NCBI RefSeq assembly: GCF_900104815.1
Contig: NZ_FNTD01000004.1
Coordinates: 1,736,001 to 1,800,000, forward strand
Source: Streptomyces misionensis
Lineage (GTDB): Bacteria > Actinomycetota > Actinomycetes > Streptomycetales > Streptomycetaceae
Direction of reading: 5' to 3'
DNA length: 64,000 nucleotides
In this document: positions 1-12,073 of the stretch, in pieces
How positions within the stretch are numbered: position 1 is the stretch's first letter
How the letters are laid out: every line of letters starts with the position of its first letter
Translations under genes and position numbers: made by a program
Notes under the pieces: model-generated
What the model was told of the DNA's origin: nothing
Seen by the model: the letters and a program-made list of their open reading frames with translations, nothing else
The model's database searches: none

Positions 1-1122
1 CTGGCCGCCTGGTGCGAGCTGGAGTGGTTCTCGCCCCGGCAGGGTGAGGTGGCCGCGCGGGTCGCGGTGGAGCTGCCCAATCTGCGCACCGCGCTGGAGT
101 TCTGCCTGACCGAGCCGTCGGAGGCGCATCTGGGCCAGTGCCTGGCGGGATCCCTCTGGTTCTGCTGGGTGGGCTGCGGGCGGCTGGCGGAGGGGCGGCG
201 CTGGCTGGAGCGGAGCGTGGCGCTGGAGTCGGGCTACGAGCGCTCGCTGCTGAAGGCGCTGTGGGTGCTCGGCTACGTGGCGGTGCTCCAGGGCGACGCC
301 GCGGCGGCGCTGGAGGCGCTGGGCGCCTGCCGGGAGCGGGCCGAGCGGACGGGCGATCTCGCGGCGGTGGCGTACGCGGAGCACCGCACCGGCTGTCTGG
401 CGCTGGTCACGGACGATCTGCCGCGTGCAGAAACGCTGCTGCGGTCGGCGCTCACCCGCTACCGCGAGATCGGCGAACTCAACAGCAACGTGCTCATGGG
501 CCACGTCGAGCTGGCGATGGCACGCGCCTTCCAGGGCGATCTGCCGGACGCGGTGCGGCTGTGCGAGGAGGTACGCCGGGTCTGCGAGGAGCACGGGGAG
601 CGCTGGGCACGGTCGTACGCGCTGTACGTGCTGGCGTACGCGGCCTGCCGGGACGGCGCCCCGCAGCGTGCCCGCGAGCTGCTGACCGAGTGCCTGCGCC
701 ACGCCCATGCCTTCGACGACCTGCTCGGCACGGTCCTCGCGATCGAGCTCCTCGCGCTGGTGACGGTGACCGAGGGCGACGCCGCCGAGGCAGCGCTCCT
801 CCAGGGCGCGGCGAGCGGGCTCTGGCCCTCGGTGGGCCTGCCGCTCTTCGGCTCGGACCACTACAACGCCCCGCACGCCCAGTGCGAGAAGAGCGCCCGC
901 CGGGCGCTGGGCGACACCCGTTACGAGGAGTGCGCGCGCCGCGGGGCCGGTCTGGACCGCGCGACGGCCGTGGCCCGGGCCCTCGGCCACCGCGGCGCGG
1001 CGCCGTCGGCCGCGCTGCCGCCGCCGCGCGGCGCGGGCGGGCGGGGCGGGGCGGGCACGGACGGGGGGCGTGCGCCGGAGCGGAGCGCGGTCGGCGCGAG
1101 ACGCCGGGAGGGCGGCCGGTAG
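1..1122 (+). CDS. LuxR-family/ATPase-type transcriptional regulator, C-terminal part (5' end off window)
   Basis: The frame is open from base 1, so the gene starts upstream of the window; 373 codons are visible. The residues match the helical repeat region of large Streptomyces regulators: an NLRTAL motif near the start, then TPR-like helical pairs, then the conserved tail with LFGSDHYNAP, CEKSARRALG and AVARALG that usually sits just before a LuxR helix-turn-helix. Here the protein instead ends in about 45 residues rich in Gly, Arg and Pro, with no recognisable HTH at the C-terminus. Any DNA-binding domain would have to lie in the missing N-terminal part, as in AfsR/SARP-type proteins. Family call is firm, function and target are unknown. 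Confidence 0.75.
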   Translation: MAAWCELEWFSPRQGEVAARVAVELPNLRTALEFCLTEPSEAHLGQCLAGSLWFCWVGCGRLAEGRRWLERSVALESGYERSLLKALWVLGYVAVLQGDAAAALEALGACRERAERTGDLAAVAYAEHRTGCLALVTDDLPRAETLLRSALTRYREIGELNSNVLMGHVELAMARAFQGDLPDAVRLCEEVRRVCEEHGERWARSYALYVLAYAACRDGAPQRARELLTECLRHAHAFDDLLGTVLAIELLALVTVTEGDAAEAALLQGAASGLWPSVGLPLFGSDHYNAPHAQCEKSARRALGDTRYEECARRGAGLDRATAVARALGHRGAAPSAALPPPRGAGGRGGAGTDGGRAPERSAVGARRREGGR

Positions 1123-1151
1123 GGCGCGGGCGACCGGCTCGGAAAACGCGA

Positions 1152-1196
1152 GACCCGCCGGCTCGCCCGCCCCAAGGGGCGGAGAGACGGCGGGTC
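1152..1196 (-). terminator. Terminator after rpsD
   Basis: Inverted repeat GACCCGCCG (1152-1160) and CGGCGGGTC (1188-1196), with a second GCCCGCCCC/GGGGCGG stem inside it. It lies 29 bp past the rpsD stop and also between the convergent regulator and rpsD, so it may serve both strands. Confidence 0.6.
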
Positions 1197-1224
1197 CGGG
1201 TGTGGTGCTACGCGCGCGCCGGGA

Positions 1225-1839
1225 TCAGCGGGCGTAGTACTCGACGACGAGCTGCTCGTCGCAGATCACCGGGATCTCCTTGCGGTTCGGCTCGCGGTCC
1301 AGGCGGAACGCCAGGGCCTTGAGGTTCACCTGGAGGTAGCGCGGGGTCTCGCCGTCCGCGGCGAAGCCACCCTCACGGGCGATCTGGAAGAGCGTCTTGT
1401 CCTTGGAGCGGTCGCGGACCTGCACGACGTCGTCCGGACGGACACGGAAGGACGGCTTGTCGACCTTCTGGCCGTTGACCTGGATGTGGCCGTGGACGAC
1501 CATCTGGCGGGCCTGGTAGATCGTGCGGGCGAGACCCGAGCGCAGGACCAGCGCGTCGAGGCGGCGCTCCAGCTCCACGATCAGGGCCTCACCGGTCTTG
1601 CCCTGGACCTTGGAGGCACGCTCGTAGGCGCGCACCAGCTGGCGCTCGGAGATGTCGTACTGAGCGCGCAGGCGCTGCTTCTCCAGCAGACGGACCTTGT
1701 AGTCCGAGTTCTGCTTGCGGCCGCGGCCGTGCTCACCCGGCGGGTAGGGGCGGGCCTCGAAGTACTTGACGGCCTTCGGGGTCAGCGCGATGCCGAGGGC
1801 ACGCGACTTCTTGACCTTGGGGCGGGACTGGTTCGCCAC
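1225..1839 (-). CDS. rpsD: 30S ribosomal protein S4
   Basis: 204 residues. The product is the primary 16S rRNA-binding protein that nucleates 30S assembly. The N-terminal segment ([12 protein letters not shown]) is the zinc-free form common in actinobacteria; the S4 RNA-binding domain covers roughly residues 94-156 and ends in the highly conserved [20 protein letters not shown] chose the GTG at 1839 because S4 orthologues begin at MANQSRP and a GAGATAGAGA purine run precedes it; the frame stays open upstream but that extension does not look coding. As usual in Streptomyces it stands alone rather than in the alpha operon. Confidence 0.97.
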   Translation of the reverse strand: MANQSRPKVKKSRALGIALTPKAVKYFEARPYPPGEHGRGRKQNSDYKVRLLEKQRLRAQYDISERQLVRAYERASKVQGKTGEALIVELERRLDALVLRSGLARTIYQARQMVVHGHIQVNGQKVDKPSFRVRPDDVVQVRDRSKDKTLFQIAREGGFAADGETPRYLQVNLKALAFRLDREPNRKEIPVICDEQLVVEYYAR

Positions 1840-2142
1840 TGTCTCTATCTCGTTTCGTAGTGTTCGGCTTGCCAGGGTTTCGGGAGGTCGCATCCGCAGC
1901 CGGGAAAACCCGCCGGTCCACGAGGGACCTGCCGGGCAGCCGCTTCCCTGGTCTGGGCACATACGTGCAGCACGCGAGTGGCCCACCGACCGTCCCGGGC
2001 CCCGGGTGGTGGTGGGCTGCCCGCGACACCGATCGACGGTGCGCGACGCTCCTGGAGCCCGTCCGCGAAGGACGGGATCTCCGGCCTGCTGTCCCGCTCT
2101 GACGGCACGGGACTAGGCGCTCCGCAGCAGTCTACAGGCTGC
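1840..2142. other. Intergenic rpsD leader region
   Basis: 303 bp without a convincing gene. It must carry the rpsD promoter and leader on the minus strand. A hairpin CCCGTCC-gcgaa-GGACGGG (2058-2076) lies 67 bp past the rarA stop and could end rarA transcription. I could not match it to a described ribosomal-protein leader structure. Confidence 0.4.
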
Positions 2143-3498
2143 TCAGCTCCGCCTGCGACCGAGGTGCTTGCGGGTCCACTCGACTGCGTCGGCGTACCGC
2201 GCCTCGGCGCCGTGCCTGCCCGGTGTGTAGTACTCGCGGTCCTTCAGGGCGTCCGGCGCGTACTGCTGCCGGGCGATGCCCTCGGGCAGGTCGTGCGGGT
2301 ACACGTACCCCTGGGCGTGGCCCAGCTTGGCGGCGCCCTTGTAGTGGCCGTCGCGCAGATGCGGCGGCACCGCTCCCGCCAGGCCCTTGCGCACGTCCTC
2401 CAGGGCGGCGCCTATCGCCGTCGTCGCGGAGTTGGACTTGGGGGCGAGGGCGAGCGCGATGGTGGCGTGGCTGAGGGTCAGGGCCGCCTCGGGGAAGCCG
2501 ATCATGGCGACGGCCTGGGCGGCGGCGACCGCGATGGGCAGCGCGTTGGGATCGGCCAGGCCGATGTCCTCGCTGGCGGAGATCATCAGCCGGCGGGCGA
2601 TGAAGCGGGGGTCCTCGCCGGCCTCGATCATGCGGGCCAGGTAGTGCAGGGCGGCGTCGACGTCGGAGCCGCGGATGGACTTGATCAGGGCGCTGGCGAC
2701 GTCGTAGTGCTGGTCGCCGTCGCGGTCGTACTTCACCGCCGCCCGGTCGACGGTCTGCTCCAGGGTCGCCAGGGAGATCTCGCCCTCGCCCTGGTCGAGG
2801 GCGGCGCCGGCGGCGGCCTCCAGGGCGGTCAGGGCGCGGCGGGCGTCGCCCCCGGCGATGCGCAGCAGGTGTTCCTCGGTGTCCTCGGGGAGGGCGACCG
2901 CGCCCTTGAGGCCGCGTTCGTCGTCGAGGGCGCGGCGCAGCAGGCCGCGGATGTCGTCGTCGGTGAGGGGTTCGAGGGTGAGCAGCAGGGAGCGGGACAG
3001 CAGCGGGGAGATCACCGAGAAGTAGGGGTTCTCGGTGGTGGCCGCGATCAGGGTCACCCAGCGGTTCTCGACCGCGGGCAGCAGGGAGTCCTGCTGGGCC
3101 TTGCTGAAGCGGTGGATCTCGTCCAGGAACAGGACGGTCTCGGTGCCGAAGCCGCCGGCGGCGCGGCGGGCGCCGTCGATGACCGCGCGCACCTCCTTGA
3201 CGCCCGCGGTGATCGCGGACAGTTCCACGAAGCGCTTGTTGGTGGCCTTGGAGACGACGTAGGCGAGGGTGGTCTTGCCGGTGCCGGGTGGGCCCCACAG
3301 GATCACCGAGGAGGCTCCGGCGGGGCCGCCGGAGCCCTCGCCGACCAGGCGGCGCAGGGGCGAGCCGGGCTTGAGCAGGTGCTGCTGGCCCACGACCTCG
3401 TCGAGCGTGCGCGGGCGCATGCGCACCGCCAGGGGACTGGCCGACGGATCCTTCTCCTGGCGTTCTTCTGCTGCGGCGGTGAAGAGGTCGGGTTCCAC
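2143..3498 (-). CDS. rarA: Replication-associated recombination protein A (MgsA/RarA AAA+ ATPase)
   Basis: 451 residues. AAA+ clamp-loader-like ATPase acting at stalled replication forks. Walker A is GPPGTGKTT (about 69-77) and Walker B is DEIH (126-129), followed by sensor region TTENP. The C-terminal half carries the RarA tetramerisation region with [18 protein letters not shown] and the tail [19 protein letters not shown], which separates RarA from RuvB and from DnaX. Start is GTG at 3498 with an AGGG purine run upstream. The gene is transcribed in the direction of rpsD but a 303-bp gap separates them. Confidence 0.93.
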   Translation of the reverse strand: MEPDLFTAAAEERQEKDPSASPLAVRMRPRTLDEVVGQQHLLKPGSPLRRLVGEGSGGPAGASSVILWGPPGTGKTTLAYVVSKATNKRFVELSAITAGVKEVRAVIDGARRAAGGFGTETVLFLDEIHRFSKAQQDSLLPAVENRWVTLIAATTENPYFSVISPLLSRSLLLTLEPLTDDDIRGLLRRALDDERGLKGAVALPEDTEEHLLRIAGGDARRALTALEAAAGAALDQGEGEISLATLEQTVDRAAVKYDRDGDQHYDVASALIKSIRGSDVDAALHYLARMIEAGEDPRFIARRLMISASEDIGLADPNALPIAVAAAQAVAMIGFPEAALTLSHATIALALAPKSNSATTAIGAALEDVRKGLAGAVPPHLRDGHYKGAAKLGHAQGYVYPHDLPEGIARQQYAPDALKDREYYTPGRHGAEARYADAVEWTRKHLGRRRS

Positions 3499-3528
3499 CC
3501 TGAAACCCTAAGACACGCCACCGACAAT

Positions 3529-3558
3529 GCCGCCCGGCCCCGGTCCGGGGCGGGCGGC
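3529..3558 (-). terminator. Terminator after the VKOR gene
   Basis: GC-rich hairpin with left arm GCCGCCCGGCCCCGG (3529-3543) and right arm CCGGGGCGGGCGGC (3545-3558), one bulged G, between the VKOR stop and the rarA start on the minus strand. Confidence 0.5.
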
Positions 3559-3578
3559 GGGCAGGCGGTTACGGGGGC

Positions 3579-4235
3579 TCAGGCCCAGAGCTGGCTGCCC
3601 CAGCGGGTGAGGATCAGCATGGCGATGATGCCGCAGTGGGTGACCGGCAGCACCCAGGTGAACTCGCCGAGGAAGGAGCGCAGCCAGCGCGGGGCGGGCA
3701 GGAACCCGTTGCGGACGTTGGACGAGGTGACGTACCAGAACATGGTGATCGTGGCGACCCAGGCCAGGGAGCACCACAGGCACAGGGCGTTGATCCGGTA
3801 CAGGGACTCGAACTGGAGCCAGGTGACGAAGCAGACGCCGAAGAGGGTGCCGAAGTTGAACGTCAGCCAGTACCAGCGCGGGAAGCGGACCCGGGTCAGC
3901 AGGCTCATGCCGACGCAGATCACGATGCCGTAGCAGACGAGGCCCAGCATCGGGTTCGGGAAGCCGAAGGCGGCGGCCTGCTTGCTCTCCATCACGCTGC
4001 CGCAGGAGACCACCGGGTTGACGCTGCACCCGGGGGTGAACGTCTTGCCCGCGACCTTGGCTTCGAGGATCTTGAACTTGTCGAGCGTGATCACCCAGGC
4101 GGCCAGCAGCCCGGCCGCGCCGGTGATCACCAGCAGCAGGGCGAAGGCCCGGCTGCCGCCCACCGTGCGGGGCGCGTCGGCGGGGCGGTCGGGACCGGAC
4201 ACCGCGGAGACGTCGTTGACTGTCGTCTTGCTCAT
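3579..4235 (-). CDS. Vitamin K epoxide reductase (VKOR) family membrane protein
   Basis: 218 residues with about five hydrophobic segments (near 30-50, 97-114, 122-140, 150-170, 194-211). Bacterial VKOR proteins reoxidise DsbA-like thiol oxidases with quinone, taking the place of DsbB in actinobacteria. The expected cysteines are visible: C70 and C78 in the first periplasmic loop and the quinone-side CLWC motif (152-155). Start ATG 4235 was chosen because the frame upstream (Arg/Pro-rich) does not look coding; a GTG directly before it is an alternative. No DsbA partner is adjacent; the FrnE-like protein at 39232 lacks a signal peptide and is not the obvious partner. Confidence 0.9.
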   Translation of the reverse strand: MSKTTVNDVSAVSGPDRPADAPRTVGGSRAFALLLVITGAAGLLAAWVITLDKFKILEAKVAGKTFTPGCSVNPVVSCGSVMESKQAAAFGFPNPMLGLVCYGIVICVGMSLLTRVRFPRWYWLTFNFGTLFGVCFVTWLQFESLYRINALCLWCSLAWVATITMFWYVTSSNVRNGFLPAPRWLRSFLGEFTWVLPVTHCGIIAMLILTRWGSQLWA

Positions 4236-4707
4236 CACGCCGATTCCGTCACTTGAGAGTTGGACCATCTTCGGGCACCGGCCATTGTGCCGCACCCCGC
4301 TGTGTGTCCACCGGTCGACGGGGACATGCGGCTCCGCCCGGAGATCACGGACCGTTCGGTTCTGGCCGCGGGTCCGGGGCCGGCCCGGCACACGCCGGGG
4401 AAGTCCGCACCGTACGCGCGGGGACGCGACCCGGGCCGGCGGCCCCGGTCCCGGCATCCGGCGCGGTGCGCGTCCGGCCTGCTCGGACCCGATGGCGCGG
4501 GCGTGCGGACTGCGGCACGGCTCCCGCGGGCCACGCCTGCCGACGGCGGTGGGGCCACGGCCCCCGGCGCGGGCCCGGCGACGGGCAACGGCACACGAAG
4601 ACCCCCGTACCGGAAACGCCTGACAGGACGAATCGGCACCCGCCGGGTTGACGCATCTGGCCGGTTCCGTTCATCAGCGAGCGGGCCGCACCGCGAGCCC
4701 GAAGCCG
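4236..4707. other. Intergenic region upstream of the VKOR gene
   Basis: About 470 bp with no convincing gene on either strand. Open frames here are short, Arg/Gly/Pro-rich and without good ribosome binding sites. It presumably contains the VKOR promoter. Confidence 0.4.
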
Positions 4708-4875
4708 CTAGTGCTGTGACCGGAAAGGTTCACCGGCTCGCGACGCCCGGCACGGCACCTCGCCGCGTTGTCGCGTCACCCGAGTACATCCAGTACGCGG
4801 GCGACGCTCCGCCTTGCGATGCACCGCACCGGACGCCGCGAGCTTTCCGGCGAACCTTCCCGGCCACAGCACTAG
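4708..4875. mobile_element. MITE-like palindromic repeat with CTAG ends
   Basis: A 168-bp imperfect palindrome with no coding capacity. The outer arms begin CTAGTGCTGTGACCGGAAAG (from 4708) and, read from the right end (4875), CTAGTGCTGTGGCCGGGAAG; similarity continues inward through CTCGCGACGCCCGG versus CTCGCGGCGTCCGG. The centre, near 4773-4807, is itself self-complementary (GTCACCCGAGTAC - atcca - GTACGCGGGCGAC). Both ends are CTAG, compatible with a duplicated 4-bp target. I recall closely similar repeats elsewhere in Streptomyces genomes, but that needs a search. It touches the hisS terminator. Confidence 0.6.
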
Positions 4876-4912
4876 AAGGGCACCGGGGACTCCGACTCCC
4901 CGGCGCCCTTCT
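4874..4912 (-). terminator. hisS terminator
   Basis: Near-perfect hairpin AGAAGGGCACCGGGGA (4874-4889) and TCCCCGGCGCCCTTCT (4897-4912), starting 12 bp after the hisS stop. Its distal end overlaps the end of the MITE-like repeat by two bases. Confidence 0.75.
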
Positions 4913-4924
4913 CCGCTTCGCCTG

Positions 4925-6187
4925 CTAGCCGAGCCGGGACTCCAGTTCGGCGACGATCTCGTTGACGCCGATCGCGGTCTGCTCGCCGGACTCCATGTCC
5001 TTGAGCTGGACGACACCCTCGGCGAGGTCGCGCTCACCGGCGACCAGCGCGTACCGCGCGCCGGAGCGGTTCGCGTTCTTCATCGCGCCCTTGAGGCCCT
5101 TGCCGCCGTACGAGAGGTCCGCCGCGATGCCGACCTTGCGCAGCTCGGTGATCTTGGCGAACAGGACGCGGCGGGCCTCCTCGCCGAGCGGGACGGCGTA
5201 GACGGAGGTGGTGGCGGGCAGGTCCAGCCGGATGCCCTCCGCCTCCAGCGCGAGGACCGTGCGGTCCACGCCGAGGGCCCAGCCGACCGAGGGCAGCGCG
5301 GGGCCGCCGATCATCTCGGACAGGCCGTCGTACCGGCCGCCGCCGCCCACCGCGGACTGCGAGCCGAGGCCGTCGTGCACGAACTCGAAGGTGGTACGGG
5401 TGTAGTAGTCCAGGCCGCGCACCAGCTTCGGGTCGTCCTCGAAGGCGACGCCCGCCGCCGTGATCAGGTCGCGCACCTCCTCGTGGTACGCCTTGCAGGC
5501 GTCGCACAGGTAGTCGCGCAGCAGCGGCGCGCCGGTCAGCTGGACCTGGACCGACTCGCGCTTGTCGTCCAGGACGCGCAGCGGGTTGATCTCGGCACGC
5601 CGGCGCGTGTCCTCGTCCAGGTCCAGGCCGCGCAGGAAGTCCTGGAGCGCGGCCCGGTACACGGGCCGGCACTCCTTGTCGCCCAGGCTGTTGAGCAGGA
5701 TGCGGAAGTCGCGCAGCCCCAGCGAGCGGTACGCCTGGTCGGCCAGGATGATCAGCTCGGCGTCGAGCGCCGGGTCCTCCGCGCCGATCGCCTCGGCGCC
5801 GACCTGGGAGAAGTGGCGGTAACGGCCCTTCTGCGGGCGCTCGTAGCGGTAGTACGAGCCCGAATACCAGAGCTTCACGGGCAGGTTGCCCGACTTGTGC
5901 AGGTTGGCCTCCAGGGCCGCGCGCAGCACGGAGGCCGTGCCCTCGGGGCGCAGGGCGAGCTTGTCGCCGCCCTTGGTCTCGAAGGCGTACATCTCCTTGG
6001 TCACGATGTCGGTGGACTCGCCGACGCCGCGCGCGAACAGTTCGACGCTCTCGAAACCGGGGGTCTCGACGTAGCCGTAGCCGGAGTTGCGCAGCGGGGC
6101 GGCGATCGCCTCGCGGACCGCCAGGTACGTGGCCGAGTCCGGGGGGATCAGGTCGTAGGTGCCCTTGGGGGCCTTGAACGTGCTCAC
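4925..6187 (-). CDS. hisS: Histidyl-tRNA synthetase
   Basis: 420 residues, usual bacterial length. Charges tRNA-His. Class II signatures are seen: [12 protein letters not shown] (motif 2 region near 79-90), the histidine-binding [12 protein letters not shown], and the glycine-rich GGGGRYDGL. The C-terminal anticodon-binding domain starts near residue 330. GTG at 6187 (start [12 protein letters not shown]) was chosen because orthologues begin at the same point and a GAGAGAG run precedes it; the longer upstream frame belongs to the overlapping intergenic and MBL region. It follows the MBL hydrolase gene by 13 bp, so the two are probably co-transcribed. Confidence 0.96.
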   Translation of the reverse strand: MSTFKAPKGTYDLIPPDSATYLAVREAIAAPLRNSGYGYVETPGFESVELFARGVGESTDIVTKEMYAFETKGGDKLALRPEGTASVLRAALEANLHKSGNLPVKLWYSGSYYRYERPQKGRYRHFSQVGAEAIGAEDPALDAELIILADQAYRSLGLRDFRILLNSLGDKECRPVYRAALQDFLRGLDLDEDTRRRAEINPLRVLDDKRESVQVQLTGAPLLRDYLCDACKAYHEEVRDLITAAGVAFEDDPKLVRGLDYYTRTTFEFVHDGLGSQSAVGGGGRYDGLSEMIGGPALPSVGWALGVDRTVLALEAEGIRLDLPATTSVYAVPLGEEARRVLFAKITELRKVGIAADLSYGGKGLKGAMKNANRSGARYALVAGERDLAEGVVQLKDMESGEQTAIGVNEIVAELESRLG

Positions 6188-6200
6188 GGAAGCTCTCTCG

Positions 6201-6908
6201 TCACATTCCTCGTCGGGGAGCCGGGGAGGCTCCCTGGCCGGCGGCCACTTCCCGCAGATAGGGGTTGGTGGCGCGCTCGCGGCCGATGGTCGTCTGGGGG
6301 CCGTGGCCGGACAGGACCACGGTGGAGTCGTCGAGCGGCAGGCACACACGCCCCAGCGACTCCAGCATGTCCGTCATGGACCCGCCCGGCAGGTCGGTGC
6401 GTCCGATGGAGCCGGCGAACAGCAGATCCCCGGAGAAGAACACCGACGGCACGTCGGCGCTCTCGGGCATCCGGAAGGTCACCGACCCCTTGGTATGGCC
6501 CGGCGCGTGCGCGACGGAGAACTCCAGCCCGGCCAGCTCCAGTTTCGCGCCGTCGGCCAGCTCCCTGACGTCGTCCGGCTCGCCCACGGTCAGCTCCCCC
6601 ATCAGCGGCATCCCGATGGAGCGGCCGAGCGCCTTCTCGGGGTCGCTCATCATGTACCGGTCCGAGGGGTGGATCCAGGCGGGCACGTCATGGGCGCCGC
6701 ACACCGGGACGACCGAGGCCACGTGGTCGATGTGGCCATGGGTGAGGACGACGGCGACGGGCTTGAGCCGATGCTTCTTCAGCGCGTCCTCGACTCCTTC
6801 GGTGGCCTGGTGGCCCGGGTCGATGATCACGCACTCCTCACCGGCGGCGGGGGCGACGAGGTAGCAGTTCGTCCCCCAGGCCCCGGCGGGGAACCCGGCA
6901 ATGAGCAC
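6201..6908 (-). CDS. MBL-fold (glyoxalase II-like) metallo-hydrolase
   Basis: 235 residues. Metallo-beta-lactamase fold with the metal-binding THGHIDH motif (56-62), later ligands in the segment APGHTKGS and SGDLLF, and [13 protein letters not shown] near the end. Family members hydrolyse glutathione- or other thiol thioesters; in a mycothiol-using actinobacterium the substrate would differ, which is inference. GTG at 6908 gives the usual N-terminus [18 protein letters not shown]. It is the first gene of the MBL-hisS unit and diverges from the cyclophilin gene across 180 bp. Confidence 0.88.
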   Translation of the reverse strand: MLIAGFPAGAWGTNCYLVAPAAGEECVIIDPGHQATEGVEDALKKHRLKPVAVVLTHGHIDHVASVVPVCGAHDVPAWIHPSDRYMMSDPEKALGRSIGMPLMGELTVGEPDDVRELADGAKLELAGLEFSVAHAPGHTKGSVTFRMPESADVPSVFFSGDLLFAGSIGRTDLPGGSMTDMLESLGRVCLPLDDSTVVLSGHGPQTTIGRERATNPYLREVAAGQGASPAPRRGM

Positions 6909-7088
6909 GATCGTCCTTCGTTGTGTCGGTGACAGTCGGCGACTGGGCGGCTTCGGCCGCACTCAGAGCCTACCGGCGCTGCCGTTTCCTCAGCGAACCC
7001 ATATACGGTACGGGGCTACACGCAGTGGTCGGCCCACGAGGACGCACGCGTACCGCTCGACACACGACACGCATGAGGAGAGAACCCG

Positions 7089-7913
7089 GTGGTCAGCCAG
7101 GAGCAGCGGCGGCGTCAGCTCGCCCGGGAGAAGTTCTTGCGGCAGCAGCAGCGGCGCACCGAGGCGCGGCGCAAGGCCCGCGTGCGCAACTCCGCGATCG
7201 CGTCGGTACTGGGCGTGATCGTGATCGGCGCCGTGGCGCTGTACACGACCCATGTGCTGGGGGACGGCGACAAGAAGACCGACGCGAGCGCCAAGACCAC
7301 GCCGAGCGCGTCCGCCTCGCCCAGCAAGGCGCCGGACCCGTGCCACAAGCCGGCGGCCGGCTCGGTGAAGAAGCTCAGCTGGAAGAAGGAGCCGGCGATG
7401 TCGATCGACACGTCGGCGAAGTACACGCTGGACCTGGCGACGACGTGCGGTGACATCCCGATCGCGCTGAAGGCGTCGGCGGCCCCGCACACGGTCAACT
7501 CCTTCGACTTCCTCGCCGGCAAGGGCTACTTCGACCACACCAAGTGCCACCGGCTGACCACGCAGGGCATCTACGTGCTCCAGTGCGGCGATCCGCAGGG
7601 CACCGGCATGGGCGGTCCCGGCTACACGCTGCCGGACGAGAACCTGAAGGACGCCAGCCTGAAGAAGAACACGTACCCGGCGGGCACGGTGGCGATGGCC
7701 AACACCGGTCAGAAGCACACCGGCGGCAGCCAGTTCTTCCTGGTGTACAAGGACAGCCCGCTGCCGCCCCAGTACACGCCGTTCGGCACGATCGACGCGG
7801 CCGGCATGAAGGTGCTGAACAAGATCGCCGGCGCGGGCGAGAGCACCGGCCAGGGCGACGGTGCCCCGAACGCGACCGTGGTGATCGACAAGGCGACCGT
7901 CACCAAGTCCTGA
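7089..7913 (+). CDS. Membrane-anchored peptidyl-prolyl cis-trans isomerase (cyclophilin type)
   Basis: 274 residues. A basic N-terminus (RRRQLAREKFLRQQQRR) is followed by one membrane helix (about 34-52), a Lys/Ser/Ala-rich linker and an extracytoplasmic cyclophilin domain with FDFLAGKGYFDHTKCHRL, QCGDPQGTGMGGPGY and GGSQFFLVY. It should help fold exported proteins by proline isomerisation. Start GTG 7089 follows the strong site GAGGAGAG. The cyclophilin signature is actinobacterial in form (CHRL with QCGDP rather than the usual FHRV with QGGD). Monocistronic as far as can be seen. Confidence 0.9.
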   Translation: MVSQEQRRRQLAREKFLRQQQRRTEARRKARVRNSAIASVLGVIVIGAVALYTTHVLGDGDKKTDASAKTTPSASASPSKAPDPCHKPAAGSVKKLSWKKEPAMSIDTSAKYTLDLATTCGDIPIALKASAAPHTVNSFDFLAGKGYFDHTKCHRLTTQGIYVLQCGDPQGTGMGGPGYTLPDENLKDASLKKNTYPAGTVAMANTGQKHTGGSQFFLVYKDSPLPPQYTPFGTIDAAGMKVLNKIAGAGESTGQGDGAPNATVVIDKATVTKS

Positions 7914-8057
7914 GGACGGCGTGGGCTCCCGGCGGAATTTCGGTCGCGCTGGATGCGGACAGGGAACCCGCTGGTCGCCTATGTTGGCCGTGACGAAACT
8001 GTGGTCGATGCCCGGGGGCGCTGAGGCACCCCGCAGGCATCATGTGGAGGAGGCGCT

Positions 8058-9287
8058 GTGAGCAGCGACCCGTGGGGCCGCGTCGACGAGACGGGGACCG
8101 TGTACGTGCGTACGGCCGACGGCGAGCAGGTCGTCGGATCCTGGGCGGCCGGCTCCCCTGAGGAGGCGCTGGCCTACTTCGAGCGCAAGTACGAGGGCCT
8201 GGTTGTCGAGATCGGCCTCCTCGAGAAGCGAGTGCGCACCACCGACCTGTCGGCGAAGGACGCCCAGGCCGCCATCGGTCATCTGCGCGAGCAGGTGGAC
8301 GCGCACCACGCGGTCGGCGACCTGGAGGCGCTGCGCCGCCGGCTGGACAAGCTCGTGGAGACGGTCGAGGCCCGCCGGGAGGAGCGCAAGGCCCAGCGGG
8401 CCAAGCAGTCCGACGAGGCCCGCAAGGCCAAGGAGGACCTGGTCGCCGAGGCCGAGCAGCTGGCGCAGTCCGACCAGTGGCGGGCCGCGGGTGAGCGGCT
8501 GCGGGCGCTGGTGGACACCTGGAAGGGGCTGCCGCGGCTGGACCGCAAGTCCGACGACGAGCTGTGGCACCGCTTCTCGCACGCCCGGTCGGCGTTCTCC
8601 AAGCGGCGCAAGGCGCACTTCGCCCAGCTGGACGCGCAGCGCGAGGAGGCCCGCCGGGTCAAGGAGCGGCTGGTCGCCGAGGCCGAGGCGCTGTCCGGTT
8701 CCACGGACTGGGGTCCGACGGCGGCCCGTTACCGCGAGCTGATGGCGGAGTGGAAGGCCGCGGGCCGCGCCCAGCGCGAGCACGAGGACGACCTGTGGAA
8801 CCGCTTCCGCGGCGCGCAGGACGTCTTCTTCGCCGCGCGCAGCTCGGTGTTCGCCGAGCGGGACGCGGAGCAGGCGGAGAACCTCAAGCTGAAGGAGGAG
8901 CTGGCCGAGGAGGCCGAGAAGCTCCTGCCGATCGGCGACCTCAAGGCCGCCCGGGCCGCCTTCCGTTCGATCAACGAGCGCTGGGAGGCCATCGGCCACG
9001 TCCCGCGTGACGCGCGGCCGAAGGTCGAGGGCCGGATGCACGCGGTCGAGCGGGCGCTCCAGGAGGCCGAGGAGGCCGAGTGGCGCCGGACCAACCCGGA
9101 GGCGCGGGCGCGCGCCGAGGGTCTGACCGGTCAGCTCCAGGCCGCCGTGGACAAGCTGCGGGCGCAGATCGAGCAGGCCCGCGCCCAGGGCAACAACGCC
9201 AAGGCCGACAAGCTGGAGAGGGAGCTGGAGGGCCGCCAGGCACTGCTGGACCAGGCTCTGAAGGGCCTCCAGGAGTTCGGCGGCTGA
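8058..9287 (+). CDS. DUF349 domain-containing protein
   Basis: 409 residues, almost wholly alpha-helical and charged, with repeated W-containing segments such as DQWRAAGERLRALVDTWK, TDWGPTAARYRELMAEWK and GDLKAARAAFRSINERWE that are typical of tandem DUF349 repeats. The C-terminal 60 residues form a likely coiled coil. Start GTG 8058 follows GGAGGAGG. The molecular role of DUF349 proteins is not established. It lies tail to tail with relA, a placement I recall from other Streptomyces. Confidence 0.88.
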   Translation: MSSDPWGRVDETGTVYVRTADGEQVVGSWAAGSPEEALAYFERKYEGLVVEIGLLEKRVRTTDLSAKDAQAAIGHLREQVDAHHAVGDLEALRRRLDKLVETVEARREERKAQRAKQSDEARKAKEDLVAEAEQLAQSDQWRAAGERLRALVDTWKGLPRLDRKSDDELWHRFSHARSAFSKRRKAHFAQLDAQREEARRVKERLVAEAEALSGSTDWGPTAARYRELMAEWKAAGRAQREHEDDLWNRFRGAQDVFFAARSSVFAERDAEQAENLKLKEELAEEAEKLLPIGDLKAARAAFRSINERWEAIGHVPRDARPKVEGRMHAVERALQEAEEAEWRRTNPEARARAEGLTGQLQAAVDKLRAQIEQARAQGNNAKADKLERELEGRQALLDQALKGLQEFGG

Positions 9288-9307
9288 GTTCCCTCGTTGC
9301 CGGTGTG

Positions 9308-9339
9308 AAAGGGCCCCGTACGCGCGTACGGGGCCCTTT
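9308..9339. terminator. Bidirectional terminator between DUF349 gene and relA
   Basis: Perfect 32-bp palindrome, each arm AAAGGGCCCCGTACGC or its complement, flanked by T on the plus strand. It ends both convergent transcripts. Confidence 0.85.
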
Positions 9340-9359
9340 TCCCTGTCCGGGGGCGGTGG

Positions 9360-11897
<2,538 letters not shown>

Positions 11898-11992
11898 GAG
11901 GGCTCCTCGTGCACGTTCCGGGTCCGCTGGTCAGGCCCGGACACCTATGGTATCGAGCCTGAGGACTGAGTGCCGAGGAGCCTGCTTACTGA

Positions 11993-12023
11993 TCAGGGGC
12001 CCGAGCCCGGCTCGCGCCCCTGA
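11993..12023 (-). terminator. Terminator after the small secreted protein gene
   Basis: Inverted repeat TCAGGGGCCCGAGC (11993-12006) and GCTCGCGCCCCTGA (12010-12023), 51 bp beyond the stop of the secreted protein gene and upstream of relA. It isolates relA from transcription coming through that gene. Confidence 0.65.
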
Positions 12024-12073
12024 CCTCACTTAACCTGCTTGTCCAGCCCGCACAGCAGCGCGCCGACCCGGCT

